DNA of 31,506 nucleotides. It comes from an uncultured Alphaproteobacteria bacterium (GTDB lineage: Bacteria; Pseudomonadota; Alphaproteobacteria; Rs-D84). The notes beneath the pieces are model-generated. The model ran no database searches. It saw nothing but the letters and a program-made list of their open reading frames with translations, and had not been told where the DNA came from. Numbering within the stretch: position 1 is the first letter of the stretch; each line of letters begins with the position of its first letter. Where the stretch lies: the NCBI GenBank assembly GCA_937888635.1, contig CALARG010000047.1:1-31506 (forward strand), written 5' to 3'. The position numbers and the translations under genes are program-made. This document shows, one piece after another, positions 1 to 9,400 of this stretch.

Positions 1-2689
1 CAGAATATGCCGACGCCGCCTGCATTGCGCCGATACCGGTTGCGCCAATCGCCGCGCCACCCAATAATTTATTGGCGGTTGACTGTTCTTTTTCTTTCAT
101 TGCATCAGCATTCTTTTGCAGTTCGTCAATTTTCTTTTGAGAATCTTCGCGCGACAGTTTTGGTTTTTCAATTTCTATACAAGATTTGCTGTCATCGCTG
201 ACTTTATATCCATCTTTGCATTCGTCAATTATGCAAACTTCGGCCTGTGTATTTGAATCAAATTCGCGGTGCGATTTTTTTGCATTTTCCGGTTTGTCTG
301 GACAATTACCGGCAATTTCCACACATTTATGTTTTTCAACCTCATATCCGGGTTTGCATTCTGTGGCGTGACATTTCCCTTTTTTTAGTTCGCCTTTGGT
401 TGCATTTTCAACCGTTGCCAGTTGTGTTTCATTGCAGGGGCCTTCGCTGACTTCGCATTTTTTGCCGTCGTCGCTGGGCATATATCCGTCGTTGCATTTT
501 GTAATTACACAGATGCGATTACCATCTACTTTTTTATATTTTGCTTTCTTTGCATTTGGATCGGTGGGTGTGCATTCGCCACGCAGTTTTTCACACTTGG
601 TGTTGCTGTCATTTTTCGTATAGTTATTTTCACAGTCTGATACTTCGCAATATGGTTTGCCCTTGTCGTTGCATTTCATGATTGCACCAGTTGCGTGACT
701 GGGTAATTCAGGTTTTGTATCAGCGGTACATTTTTTGCCGGTCGCAGGCCATGCGACGCATTGTTCGTTTACCAGGTCATATCCACATTCGCATTCCAAT
801 GCGATACAGGTTTCGGTGCCTGATTTTATCCCAGTTTCTTTGGCATATGGATGCGTCGCGTTTTGTTCGTCTGTACATTCGCGCAGCATTTCAATGCATG
901 CGGTGGAATCGTCGTTTTTCTTGTATTTATTTTTGCAGTCCTGAACAATACATTTCCAGGCCTTTTTTTCGCCGGTCCATTCGGTACGTGCAGCGTTACT
1001 GATTTCACACTTTTGTTCTTTGCATTTTGCAGATGTGTCAGTCCCGGTTAATTTATAGCGTGGTTCATCACATTCGGTTGGATAGCATTTCCCATCACTG
1101 GCGCGTTCAAAAACGATTGCGCCGGGGTGATCTTGGTCGGTTTGTCGGCATTCGGTGACCACCACACTGGGGAGTGCCTGATTGTCTACTGCTAATGTTA
1201 TTTTATCGCCGTTTGTAAATGATGACAGTGGTATTTCCCGGGGCGTGTATCCAGTATATGTTATTTGTAGTTTTGGGTCAGATGGTATGTTGATACAGTC
1301 GCTGATTTCCCAAGCCCCATCTTCTGTGGTAGTTGCGCCACATGAGAAACCGCCGGCATTCTGGGCCCCGGGTATGATGACATTTGCGTAGGGGATCGGT
1401 TCGTCGTTGTTATCAAAAACGGTACCCCGTATGGACCCGGCTATATTTGTGTTGGATGAATTATCTGTAGGTGTGGTTGCTGTGGTGTTTGATGAAGAAG
1501 TGGAATTTGAACGCAGTGTCACAACAGAAGAGCTGTTGGTAAATGTAGATGCGAGTACAGTTTGTGGTGTATAACCAGATGCTGTGATTTGAATTTGATG
1601 ATGTGGTAATGCGGCCAAGTATAGGAATTGACCACTGGCATTATTTGCGGTTTGTGTTGAATTACTGTTGTTAAGATTTGTAACCATTGCCCGTCGGATA
1701 CCATTGCCAGATTCAGATTTAATAAGGCCAGATATCGTGCGTAGGGTTAAGTGTATATTATCTTTGACATTTGGGGCGGGAATTCTTTCTTCGGCATATT
1801 CTTCACCATTAGAAAATATGATGAATTCATTTTTGTCTGGAATGGTAAAGGAAAAAGTTCCGTCTGAATTGGTTGTGCCCAGTGTTTTGTCGGGGCCCCT
1901 GTTAAAAGCATCTGTCACTTTTACAGTGCAATTCTGACAAGGTCTTGTTGGGGCGCTGCTGCTGGGGTTGTCGCGCAGTAACACGGTGCCACTGACTGTT
2001 ATTGGTGTTTTGCCAGGGACAGATATTGTTTGTGGTGTGTCAGAGTTGACATGGCTGCTGGGGCGGTTGGGGTTGGTTATTTCAATGTCGGCTGTGACGA
2101 AACCGCACTTTTCTGTAATGTCGTTTCTTAGTTTGTTTTTGCTGTTTTCTCTTTTATATTTATAGCAACCTATGCTGATTTTACCGTTTGATATGCTGTA
2201 TGCGCCCCATGATGGTGCGTCACCAATATTTGTACCGGTGCGTTTGTCTTCGTCATCGCAATATTTTTCTAACAGGGCAGGGATTTCTGTTTTGCATTGG
2301 TTAACTCTTCTTTCATATTCAAAATCTTTTTCGTGGTATTTTAATGTTTTTCTTATTGTGTATTTTTTTGCATCGGTTATGTTTAGTGTTTCTGTAAAGT
2401 TACTAAAATGATCGGTGCGTTCAAAATTGAATTTAATTGTCAATGATTTTATATCTTTTGGACATGTGTATGTTTTATCTTCCTTGTTATTAGAGTATTT
2501 GAATAGTTCATTCTGATTGGATGTGCATTCGCTGTTATCTGTTGTGACATTATACCTGTATATGTTTGATATGTATGTTGTTGGGTCGGCATCAAAATCC
2601 CATTCTACGGTGATTTTTCGCGTATCTGCGTGTGCGACAGCGGTAGATAACATACTAAAGGTTGTAAAGATATATAATAATTTTTTCAT
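1..2689 (-). CDS. Secreted protein with carboxypeptidase-regulatory-like domains and Cys repeats (C-terminus beyond window)
   Basis: The frame is open from an ATG at 2689 to the left edge, 896 codons with no stop. Residues 1-21 form a signal peptide (MKKLLYIFTTFSMLSTAVAHA). Residues ~230-500 hold about three beta-sandwich units of the carboxypeptidase-regulatory-like type (for example GSIRGTVFDNNDEPIPYANV near 416). Residues ~510-835 are cysteine-rich repeats of about 40-45 residues built on C-x(2)-GY-x(6-8)-C, such as CNDGYMPSDDGKKC, CKPGYEVEKHKC and CKDGYKVSDDSKSC. A short charged coiled-coil-like stretch follows, then a glycine/alanine hydrophobic segment (LLGGAAIGATGIGAM) at ~876-890. It is the last visible gene of a three-gene run and starts 19 bases after its neighbour's stop, without a clear ribosome-binding site. 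A role at the cell surface or periplasm is inferred; the specific function is unknown. Confidence 0.85.
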   Translation of the reverse strand, partial: MKKLLYIFTTFSMLSTAVAHADTRKITVEWDFDADPTTYISNIYRYNVTTDNSECTSNQNELFKYSNNKEDKTYTCPKDIKSLTIKFNFERTDHFSNFTETLNITDAKKYTIRKTLKYHEKDFEYERRVNQCKTEIPALLEKYCDDEDKRTGTNIGDAPSWGAYSISNGKISIGCYKYKRENSKNKLRNDITEKCGFVTADIEITNPNRPSSHVNSDTPQTISVPGKTPITVSGTVLLRDNPSSSAPTRPCQNCTVKVTDAFNRGPDKTLGTTNSDGTFSFTIPDKNEFIIFSNGEEYAEERIPAPNVKDNIHLTLRTISGLIKSESGNGIRRAMVTNLNNSNSTQTANNASGQFLYLAALPHHQIQITASGYTPQTVLASTFTNSSSVVTLRSNSTSSSNTTATTPTDNSSNTNIAGSIRGTVFDNNDEPIPYANVIIPGAQNAGGFSCGATTTEDGAWEISDCINIPSDPKLQITYTGYTPREIPLSSFTNGDKITLAVDNQALPSVVVTECRQTDQDHPGAIVFERASDGKCYPTECDEPRYKLTGTDTSAKCKEQKCEISNAARTEWTGEKKAWKCIVQDCKNKYKKNDDSTACIEMLRECTDEQNATHPYAKETGIKSGTETCIALECECGYDLVNEQCVAWPATGKKCTADTKPELPSHATGAIMKCNDKGKPYCEVSDCENNYTKNDSNTKCEKLRGECTPTDPNAKKAKYKKVDGNRICVITKCNDGYMPSDDGKKCEVSEGPCNETQLATVENATKGELKKGKCHATECKPGYEVEKHKCVEIAGNCPDKPENAKKSHREFDSNTQAEVCIIDECKDGYKVSDDSKSCIEIEKPKLSREDSQKKIDELQKNADAMKEKEQSTANKLLGGAAIGATGIGAMQAASAYS

Positions 2690-2708
2690 GTTTTTATTTT
2701 ATATTTTA

Positions 2709-4388
2709 TTATACACCTCGGGTTGCACGTCCTGCATTGACAGCATCTGTGGGGTTGCTGCTAGCTGCAGGTGAGTCGTTGCCTGATTCCGTTGAAGATG
2801 AGCCTTCGCGGGCTGCACGGCCAGTGGCGCTGATGGTTGCGGGGTCAATAGGCTTAATGTCAATAGGATCAATCTTAGAAGGTAATTCCATTTTGGGTGC
2901 TGTGTCGAAAGTAATACCTGCTATATCTTGCTTATCTTCTTTACCTTCTTCGTCTTCGCCTTCACCTTCGTCTGTGTCACCTTCTTTGTTTTCTTTGGCT
3001 TCGCCTTCTTCTTCGTCTGTGTCGCCTTCTTTGTTTTCTTCGTCTTCGTCTTTGTCGTCCTTATCGTCGTCTTTATCTTTCTTCTTTTTGTCTTTTTTCT
3101 TCTTGCTCTTGTGGTCGGCGCATTCTGGGTCGTCTGGATATGCTTCGCAATGTTCATCTTGGGCCTTGTCCAGTGCCTTTTCTGCCTTGTGACGGTCAAT
3201 CGCGCGGTCAATTGCGCCCGATGTGACGGCGCCAACGGCCATACCAACACCCGAACCCAGTAATGCAGATGTTGCAGATTTCTGGTCGCGGGTTGCACGG
3301 AATGCGTTTTCTTTGAATGTTGTTATGTCAACGCCAAACCAGTTTTGGTCGCAACTGAATGTGCCACCGGCATACGCCTTTTTAGATGCGTACAGTGTGT
3401 TCTTTTCGCCGGCATAGAAATTAACCGTGTATACGCAATCCAATGTGCGTTCGTCAAACATTGCCCCCAGACGTTTACATGTGTCGCGCATTGCATCGCG
3501 CAGTTCATAAAGGCGTTTTTCGTCACGCTGAACTGTTTTTTCGGCATCTTGACGGACAGCGCCAAATGCAGACATCATGCGTGATGCCAGGCCACTGTCT
3601 TGTTTTGTGCAATTCTTGGCGATTTTTTCACATTTGCTGATTGCTTTGTCGCCGGCCTTTTTCCCCAGGCACTTTTCAAATTGGGTGCCACATTCCGCAA
3701 AAATACAACTGTTATATGAATTACCGCATTCTATGATGGCGTTATATCCCGCAATGCGGGCGTTCATGTCGCGGTCGGCCTTGATTTCAGGGACGAATAA
3801 TGCATATTCGTGTCCAGTGCAGGGCAGGTCGCGACGGCATAAATCCATTTTGTTGCCCCATGTGGTGTCGGTGTCACCGGCGCATTTGGAATAGTCTTTG
3901 CCACATTTTTCCTGCATGCATTTGCGCAGCCCCTGGTCACAGGCGTTTTTGCCAGATGCGGCGGCGTCTTTTTGCATTTGTGTCGCGGCAGATACTTTTT
4001 CTTTGGCCTCGTATGCGGCGCGTTGTGCGCGGATTTTGTCGGCCAGTGAACTGGCGCTGCTGTCGGGGCCGGCAGACATTGTATCATCCAGAATTTCATC
4101 AAACTGTGATGTTTTGTCTTCTATTATAGTTTCTTCTTCAATTTCTGGTGTGTCGTTGGATTTTTCTGGGGTGCTGGCCTTTTCTGTGGTGGTGGATTTT
4201 GTTTTAGTTGTTTTTTCAGATGCAGGTTTGCTTTGTTCGGTCGCATTTGATTCAATGCGGGCGGCCATTGTTGGCATGCGCGATTCGGATGCCGATGGGC
4301 GGCGACTGCCACTGCGTGAGACGACCGCAGCATTGCAATCAACAGAAATGAATGCAATCGCCAATGCGAACAGCGCAAATATTTTCAT
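2709..4388 (-). CDS. Secreted Cys-rich protein with CGxDYxxC motifs, glycine zipper and Lys/Asp/Glu tail
   Basis: This 559-aa protein was started at MKIFALFALA because that gives a clean signal peptide (residues 1-20); an in-frame ATG 14 codons upstream would bury it. RMPTM (37-41) is followed by a Thr/Glu-rich linker and an acidic patch. Cysteine motifs CMQEKCGKDYSKC (157-169) and CIFAECGTQFEKC (228-240) match the CG-x-[DNQ]-[FYW]-x-x-C motif of the other large Cys-rich proteins in the window. A CKRLG segment (304-308) resembles CQRLG in the 893-aa protein. A glycine-zipper-like hydrophobic stretch lies at 373-397. Residues 428-488 are almost entirely Lys, Asp, Glu and Gly with a duplicated ENKEGDTDE unit. 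It lies 51 bases after the preceding gene and 19 before the next, so it is probably co-transcribed with both. Not a family I can name; probably envelope-located. Confidence 0.85.
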   Translation of the reverse strand: MKIFALFALAIAFISVDCNAAVVSRSGSRRPSASESRMPTMAARIESNATEQSKPASEKTTKTKSTTTEKASTPEKSNDTPEIEEETIIEDKTSQFDEILDDTMSAGPDSSASSLADKIRAQRAAYEAKEKVSAATQMQKDAAASGKNACDQGLRKCMQEKCGKDYSKCAGDTDTTWGNKMDLCRRDLPCTGHEYALFVPEIKADRDMNARIAGYNAIIECGNSYNSCIFAECGTQFEKCLGKKAGDKAISKCEKIAKNCTKQDSGLASRMMSAFGAVRQDAEKTVQRDEKRLYELRDAMRDTCKRLGAMFDERTLDCVYTVNFYAGEKNTLYASKKAYAGGTFSCDQNWFGVDITTFKENAFRATRDQKSATSALLGSGVGMAVGAVTSGAIDRAIDRHKAEKALDKAQDEHCEAYPDDPECADHKSKKKKDKKKKDKDDDKDDKDEDEENKEGDTDEEEGEAKENKEGDTDEGEGEDEEGKEDKQDIAGITFDTAPKMELPSKIDPIDIKPIDPATISATGRAAREGSSSTESGNDSPAASSNPTDAVNAGRATRGV

Positions 4389-4439
4389 GAACTTTATGTC
4401 TTTTATTTTCGTAATCATATTTGTATGCATCCCATGGTT

Positions 4440-5309
4440 CTAGTCAATTGTTGCACAGGCAATTTCATAGAATTTGCAAAGGCCAATTGCTGATGCCTTT
4501 TCTGATTCATAGCCGTCACCACATTTGTTTGGCATGTTTTCTGCGCAAACTGTTTCAACACATGCATCGCGTAATGTGTTGTCAACACAGCCGGATTTTA
4601 TATCTTTTAACTTGCTGTCGCGGGCAGTTTTGTACGCAGTGATGATTTTGTTCAGGACAGAATCTGCATTCTTAATTGCATCATCACGCGCAGTAATCAA
4701 TGTGTCACGAATTTCGGCCAGGTAATCGTCACAGCCGTTAAATTCAACGCTGCAGTTAGAAAAGAATTTGTCAAAGTCTGCATTTTCAGAACAATTGCGA
4801 TAGTCAGCCGTACATGCTTTGTCGGCCAGGATACATGCGCTGATGTCAGATTTACAGGCGGCCTTGGTTTTCTTTTTTGCAACCTTGTCCAAGGTTTTGT
4901 CCAGTTTCGCAGATACGCCCGCGGCGGTACAAGACTGTTCAATTAATTTGTCGTATACATCAGAAACATCGTCTGTGGTGCAGCCTGCAACCTTTTTCAT
5001 ACATTGTGCGGTTGCCCACGCATAGCGTTCGCCAGGTTCATCTGGGGCCTTTTTTAATTCCTTTTCAGTCAGGTTGTATTTTGCAGATGTGCCAACCGAT
5101 ATGCTTTTCATACCCTTTTTCGCAGATGGTGGTGTGCCAGCAGTTGATGTACCACAGTACTGACAACGCGCAGATGGGTTTGAAGATATGTTAATCGCAC
5201 ATACCGAATCCAGGCAACGCGTCAGATTGGCACGTGAACATTTTGCAACTGCATGCGCGTTCGTGCATAGCAGTATAGCGGATAATAAAAATAATATTTG
5301 TGTTTTCAT
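4440..5309 (-). CDS. Secreted Cys-rich protein, small member of the family
   Basis: This 289-aa protein begins at MKTQILFLLS, which follows a purine-rich AGAGAG site; an upstream ATG five codons earlier is less likely. The signal peptide covers residues 1-20 (ending NAHA). The head C24-x(7)-C32-LDSVC-x(11)-C-x-x-C is a looser version of the C-x(6)-CMDxFC...CxC head of the larger paralogues. Later motifs include CILADKACTADYRNC, close to the CG-x-[DNQ]-[FYW]-x-x-C repeat but with Thr for Gly, and CVETVCAENMPNKCGDGY. The middle is helical and Lys-rich. It is the first gene of the leftward run and has its own consensus promoter. It is probably exported and disulfide-bonded; the biochemical role is unknown. 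Confidence 0.85.
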   Translation of the reverse strand: MKTQILFLLSAILLCTNAHAVAKCSRANLTRCLDSVCAINISSNPSARCQYCGTSTAGTPPSAKKGMKSISVGTSAKYNLTEKELKKAPDEPGERYAWATAQCMKKVAGCTTDDVSDVYDKLIEQSCTAAGVSAKLDKTLDKVAKKKTKAACKSDISACILADKACTADYRNCSENADFDKFFSNCSVEFNGCDDYLAEIRDTLITARDDAIKNADSVLNKIITAYKTARDSKLKDIKSGCVDNTLRDACVETVCAENMPNKCGDGYESEKASAIGLCKFYEIACATID

Positions 5310-5326
5310 TTTCTCTCTTGCCAAGA

Positions 5327-5355
5327 ATTATAACAAAAATCATTATAAAGTGCAA
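5327..5355 (-). promoter_or_regulatory. Sigma70-type promoter for the leftward Cys-rich operon
   Basis: On the minus strand TTGCAC (5355-5350) is separated by 17 bases from TATAAT (5332-5327), about 18 bases before the ATG at 5309. It is divergent from the promoter of the gene at 5453. Confidence 0.75.
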
Positions 5356-5390
5356 AGTGAAAAGTAAAAGAAGAATAAAAAACTTTTTAG

Positions 5391-5419
5391 TTGACAAAAT
5401 GCTTTAGTTTGTCTATATT
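5391..5419 (+). promoter_or_regulatory. Sigma70-type promoter
   Basis: A perfect TTGACA (5391-5396), a 17-base spacer and TATATT (5414-5419) lie 33 bases before the ATG at 5453. This is close to a textbook consensus. Confidence 0.8.
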
Positions 5420-5452
5420 AGGGTTGTAAAAACAAAACAAAAAGGGTAAAAA

Positions 5453-6328
5453 ATGGCACGTTTTGATAAAAAATGGTTGTTTATTCATGTTCCAGCAGGT
5501 GTTGTAGTTGTGGCTTTGTTGGCATTTGGTGTTGTGCAGTGTGATGGTAAAAATGAAGAATCTGCAGAAAAGGTTAAGGCGCAAAACCAGTTGGTTGATG
5601 CAAGTAAAAAAATGGATATAGCTGCAAGCAGAATGGACAGCCTGTTGAATGTTAATCGTGATTTGGGTGCAGATAATGTACGCAAAAGCGATACTATTCG
5701 TGTGTTAAAGGATTCTGTAAATACATTAAATGGTCAGGTGCGTGAATTGCGCGCAGATAATGATTCTTTGATTGTTGCATTAGATGATTGTGCAAATTCT
5801 AAGAAAAAAACACAGCCACGCAGAAAGCCACGTAATAGTTCAAGACGCCCAGCCACGCCGGTAAAACGCGATACTGTTTATGTTGTTGCAAAACCGCAGA
5901 CTGAAAATCGTAATTGCTGTGCAGGGACAGAAGCGCGTACAGCAAATGTCAGATTAGATGGGTCTTATAATAACGGTAATGTTTTGGTTGATAATGCCCC
6001 AACAAATACAAATATTCGCCTGGACAATGGGTCTGTTAACAATGGTAATGTCGTTGTCGGTGGTGCGAATAATGTTGGTACAGTGTCTGCACAACAGGCA
6101 AATATCGGTATGACAGGTGCGCACAATAATGGTAATGTTATTGTTGAAAATGGCGCGCGTAATACAGATGTTTCTTTGGATGGACATGCAGTGAACAATG
6201 GTGCAATTGTTGTTGGTAATGCAAATACTGTATACAATGTGACACCAGATACAATTGTTCGCTTTACAACAACAAAAAATAGAGTTGTAAACTGTCGTGT
6301 TATCACAAAGCAACGTGTGTATAGATAA
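5453..6328 (+). CDS. Membrane-anchored coiled-coil protein with NNGNV repeats
   Basis: This 291-aa protein is preceded by AAAAAGGG. Its N-terminus MARFDKKW leads into one hydrophobic helix (residues ~13-29). The Cys30 context VVQC is a poor lipobox, so a membrane anchor is preferred to a lipoprotein. Residues ~35-113 are heptad-like and charged, typical of a coiled coil. Residues ~117-140 are a basic linker rich in Lys, Arg and Pro. A CC pair (155-156) precedes four degenerate repeats with NNGNV or NNGAI cores at 173, 196, 225 and 248, each followed by a short Val-rich strand. The domain order suggests an inner-membrane anchor, a periplasm-spanning coil and a beta-rich repeat tip. It has its own strong promoter and terminator and so is monocistronic. 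I do not recognise a family. Confidence 0.85.
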   Translation: MARFDKKWLFIHVPAGVVVVALLAFGVVQCDGKNEESAEKVKAQNQLVDASKKMDIAASRMDSLLNVNRDLGADNVRKSDTIRVLKDSVNTLNGQVRELRADNDSLIVALDDCANSKKKTQPRRKPRNSSRRPATPVKRDTVYVVAKPQTENRNCCAGTEARTANVRLDGSYNNGNVLVDNAPTNTNIRLDNGSVNNGNVVVGGANNVGTVSAQQANIGMTGAHNNGNVIVENGARNTDVSLDGHAVNNGAIVVGNANTVYNVTPDTIVRFTTTKNRVVNCRVITKQRVYR

Positions 6329-6349
6329 TACTTTCGTTATGTATCTAAT

Positions 6350-6381
6350 ATCAGCCCGCAAATTGTGGGCTGATTTTTTTG
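6350..6381 (+). terminator. Rho-independent terminator
   Basis: ATCAGCCCGCA pairs with TGTGGGCTGAT around an AATT loop region and is followed by seven or more T, 22 bases after the stop codon at 6328. Confidence 0.85.
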
Positions 6382-6390
6382 TTTTTTGGC

Positions 6391-6419
6391 TGGACGAAAA
6401 AATAATCTTATGGTAAGAT
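6391..6419 (+). promoter_or_regulatory. Extended -10 promoter for the autotransporter gene
   Basis: TGGACG (6391-6396), 17 bases, then TAAGAT (6414-6419) preceded by TG (TGGTAAGAT). It lies immediately after the preceding terminator and 28 bases before the ATG at 6447. Confidence 0.6.
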
Positions 6420-6446
6420 TTATTTTGTTATATAGAGAGAATATAG

Positions 6447-9400
6447 ATGAAGTTTATCAGATTATTTGTTTTTGCTTTGTTTTTTGCGCCGTTCGTGTCA
6501 ATGGCGGCAACAAATGAATTTACAATGGCGGCACAATTGTTGGCAGCGGCCAAGGCGGCAGATGTGCAACAGGTGCAAAGTCTGGTTAATTCGGGGGCAA
6601 ATGTGAACTTTGTCGATTCGACCGGTGTATCAATTGTGTGTACGGCATTGATGAATAACGATACGCGTGCCGCGCAAATTTTGCAGATGTATGGTGCAGA
6701 TGCGTCAAAGTGTGATAGACAGATTAAGCAATATAATAACCGAAATAAACAAAAGGGCAGTGGTGGTTTGTTCAGCGGACTGTCGTCTGCCCAGACCATT
6801 AGTTTAGCGGCGGCGGGTGCCGCCGTTGTTGTAGGTGGACTGTTGCTGTTGACGGATGTGTTTGATCCGGGTAATGAAAATGAAAATTCCAGTGGTGGCG
6901 ATCGGCCAAATAATAATCCGGGAACAGATACAGGTGGGTCGGTGTCTGCGTATTTGACGGTGCCGTATAGTCCTGCATATCTGGGGACAGATGGCAAGAT
7001 AAATACCAGCAGTACGGTTTACTATGATAACCTGGCGTTGTGGAACCCCAGTGCAGGTGGTATTCGTGAGTTGGACTTTAATTATTTCAGACCAACTGTC
7101 CAGCCAACAAATAACTATCTGGTTGATGGGATAACTGTGCCTTTGCAGAATTACCTGTTGATGATGCATGGGTATTCTGCGTTTGCGAATGAATATATGG
7201 GACAGTTTATTTTCCGTGATACCGCCAGTCGCAATCCGGTGTTGGTTGGTAATGATACAGGTGGGGGCAATCCGGTTGCTGTGTCGTTGGTGACGGATAA
7301 TGGAATCAGTCCAACTGGGTCGGCCGGACGCGGGGATGGTATTACATATGCCGCCAGTGCATCGCCTGAGGCGATAACATACCTGGTTGATAAATACTTG
7401 AATTATGCCAATCCAACAGCGGATGGCACATTGGGGGCAGAGCATGCGAATTTTGATTTTTCGGGGTCTGGGACTGCACTGAATTTGTTTGCAAGTGCGT
7501 ATGACAGTGCGCTGGGGAAGATTGTTGGTGGCTGGGCGGCAGGTGGTCGTTCGTATGGCGACTTGTTTGGATTTGTGCCAAATGGGCGTCTGGGGATATT
7601 TAGAACCGGTGGTGGCCAGGAATGGATAAATATCGCAGACCCAATCGCAGGTGGCAGTGTTGGAACACTGACCGATGGTGCGGGTGGCGCATCAGGTGTG
7701 ATAGAGGCCGGCGATACAATAACACTGAATGGTGTGACATATGATTTGTCTTTGGCGGTGACGGGGACAGGTGTGGTAAATCCAACAATTGAAATTAATG
7801 GGACAACATATCGTGTGCCAGAAAAAAGTACTCTGATAAAGGGTGTTTGTTCCGGGGAAGATTGTGCGGATGTGTCTGATATTGCAATATATGTTGGGAC
7901 AGATGGTTATTATTATGTGAATACATCGGGTGGTGATACGATTGATGCGGTGTATATGGTAAATTCTGGTAATATATATGCACAAAAAGAACTGCAAGAT
8001 GCTGATTTCAAGAATTTTGAGGCGCTGTATCGTGCACGTTCGGTCAGTAATGTGTTGGCAAATGTATCGGTATTAGATGCATCGCGTAACACAGGCTATG
8101 TGACGGTTAGGGATATGCCTGCGCTGGTGGCGTTGAATGATAATTCGGGGATAGAGACATTTGTAAATCAAATCAACTTATCATATGACAGAAATGCATC
8201 TGACCTGACCGGTCAGGGGGCGTATGCAAATATGATGTTCAACAGTTACAGTACAGGAAATCCGATATTGGTGATGCCGGCCGGTGAATTTGAGTATGGT
8301 TCGGGTGCGGGCAAGTCACTGTCCGCGCTGGATGCGACATTTGAAAACTATGCACCCGCATTGTATGACGATAATTTAAATCATATGTTTATGACGGTTG
8401 TTGCAGTACAACATTCGCCGAACAAGGGAACAGATGCTGCAGATTCTATTGGCGAATATGGCGATGGCACGGGCACCAGTTTTGGTCCATTATATTTGTC
8501 TTTTTGGACGGATACAAAAGGAACATCTAAAATTACCGATGATATTGTTTATTCTTCACGTAAATGTGGGGTCACGGGTGTTGGTGTAAATGGAATTGAT
8601 CCATGGTGCTTTGCTGCGGCAGGTCCAACAACAGAAATGGCCACGGCCAGTGCAGCAGGTGCGGTTGCAGCATTAAAGGGGGCGTTTGATTATATGTCAA
8701 ATCCCCAGATATTTATGCTGATGGCGTTGACGGCAGATGGATATTTGCTGGGAACAGATGCGGCGGGTAATGCGTTTACGCCTGAAACTTTGGCCGGGTA
8801 TTTGCAGTCTATGTATTCGTTGCCACCGGAATATTATGCCAGTTCTTTGACCCCAGCCCAGTATCTGGATGCCTTTGCCGAAGTTTATGGTTATGGGATG
8901 ATTAATTTGGAACGCGCGATGACGCCAGGGCGGTCAATATATTTCTATGATGGGAACAGAATTGTTTCTGCAAATGGTAATGCATATTGGCGTGCGGCGA
9001 CAGATACGGTATTTCGTCCGTCGTCTGTGTTAAATTTGCGTGGGGCAACAATTCGTGCGCCGTTCTTTGATGTGTTAGAAAGTGCAGATGGTAAGATGGC
9101 GTTGCCACGCGTGTGGGAAAACAGTTTTGCAGTTGGTGCGACAAATCGTCGGGCATTGTATATGGGCGATGTTCTGGGTGACTTTAAGACTGTGCGTGGC
9201 GATGCGCCGGTGCGGCGTATTGGAAATATTGATTTTTCAATGTCGCTGTCAAATCGGGGGTATGATGATGGGCTGGGCGGATTGGATAATTTGCGGTTGG
9301 GATATACAGATGGGGCGTGGAATTTTGGTGCATCGTATCAGCGTTATTTGACCGATGGCGCGTCGCGCTTTGATGGACGTGCAAATCCGGTTCTGGGGTT

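Noticed and set aside
2737..3298. Long ORFs opposite and out of frame with the Lys/Asp/Glu tail of the 559-aa gene
   Set aside because: They are by-products of the repetitive GAA/GAC/AAG codons. The gene with signal peptide and cysteine motifs is the real one.
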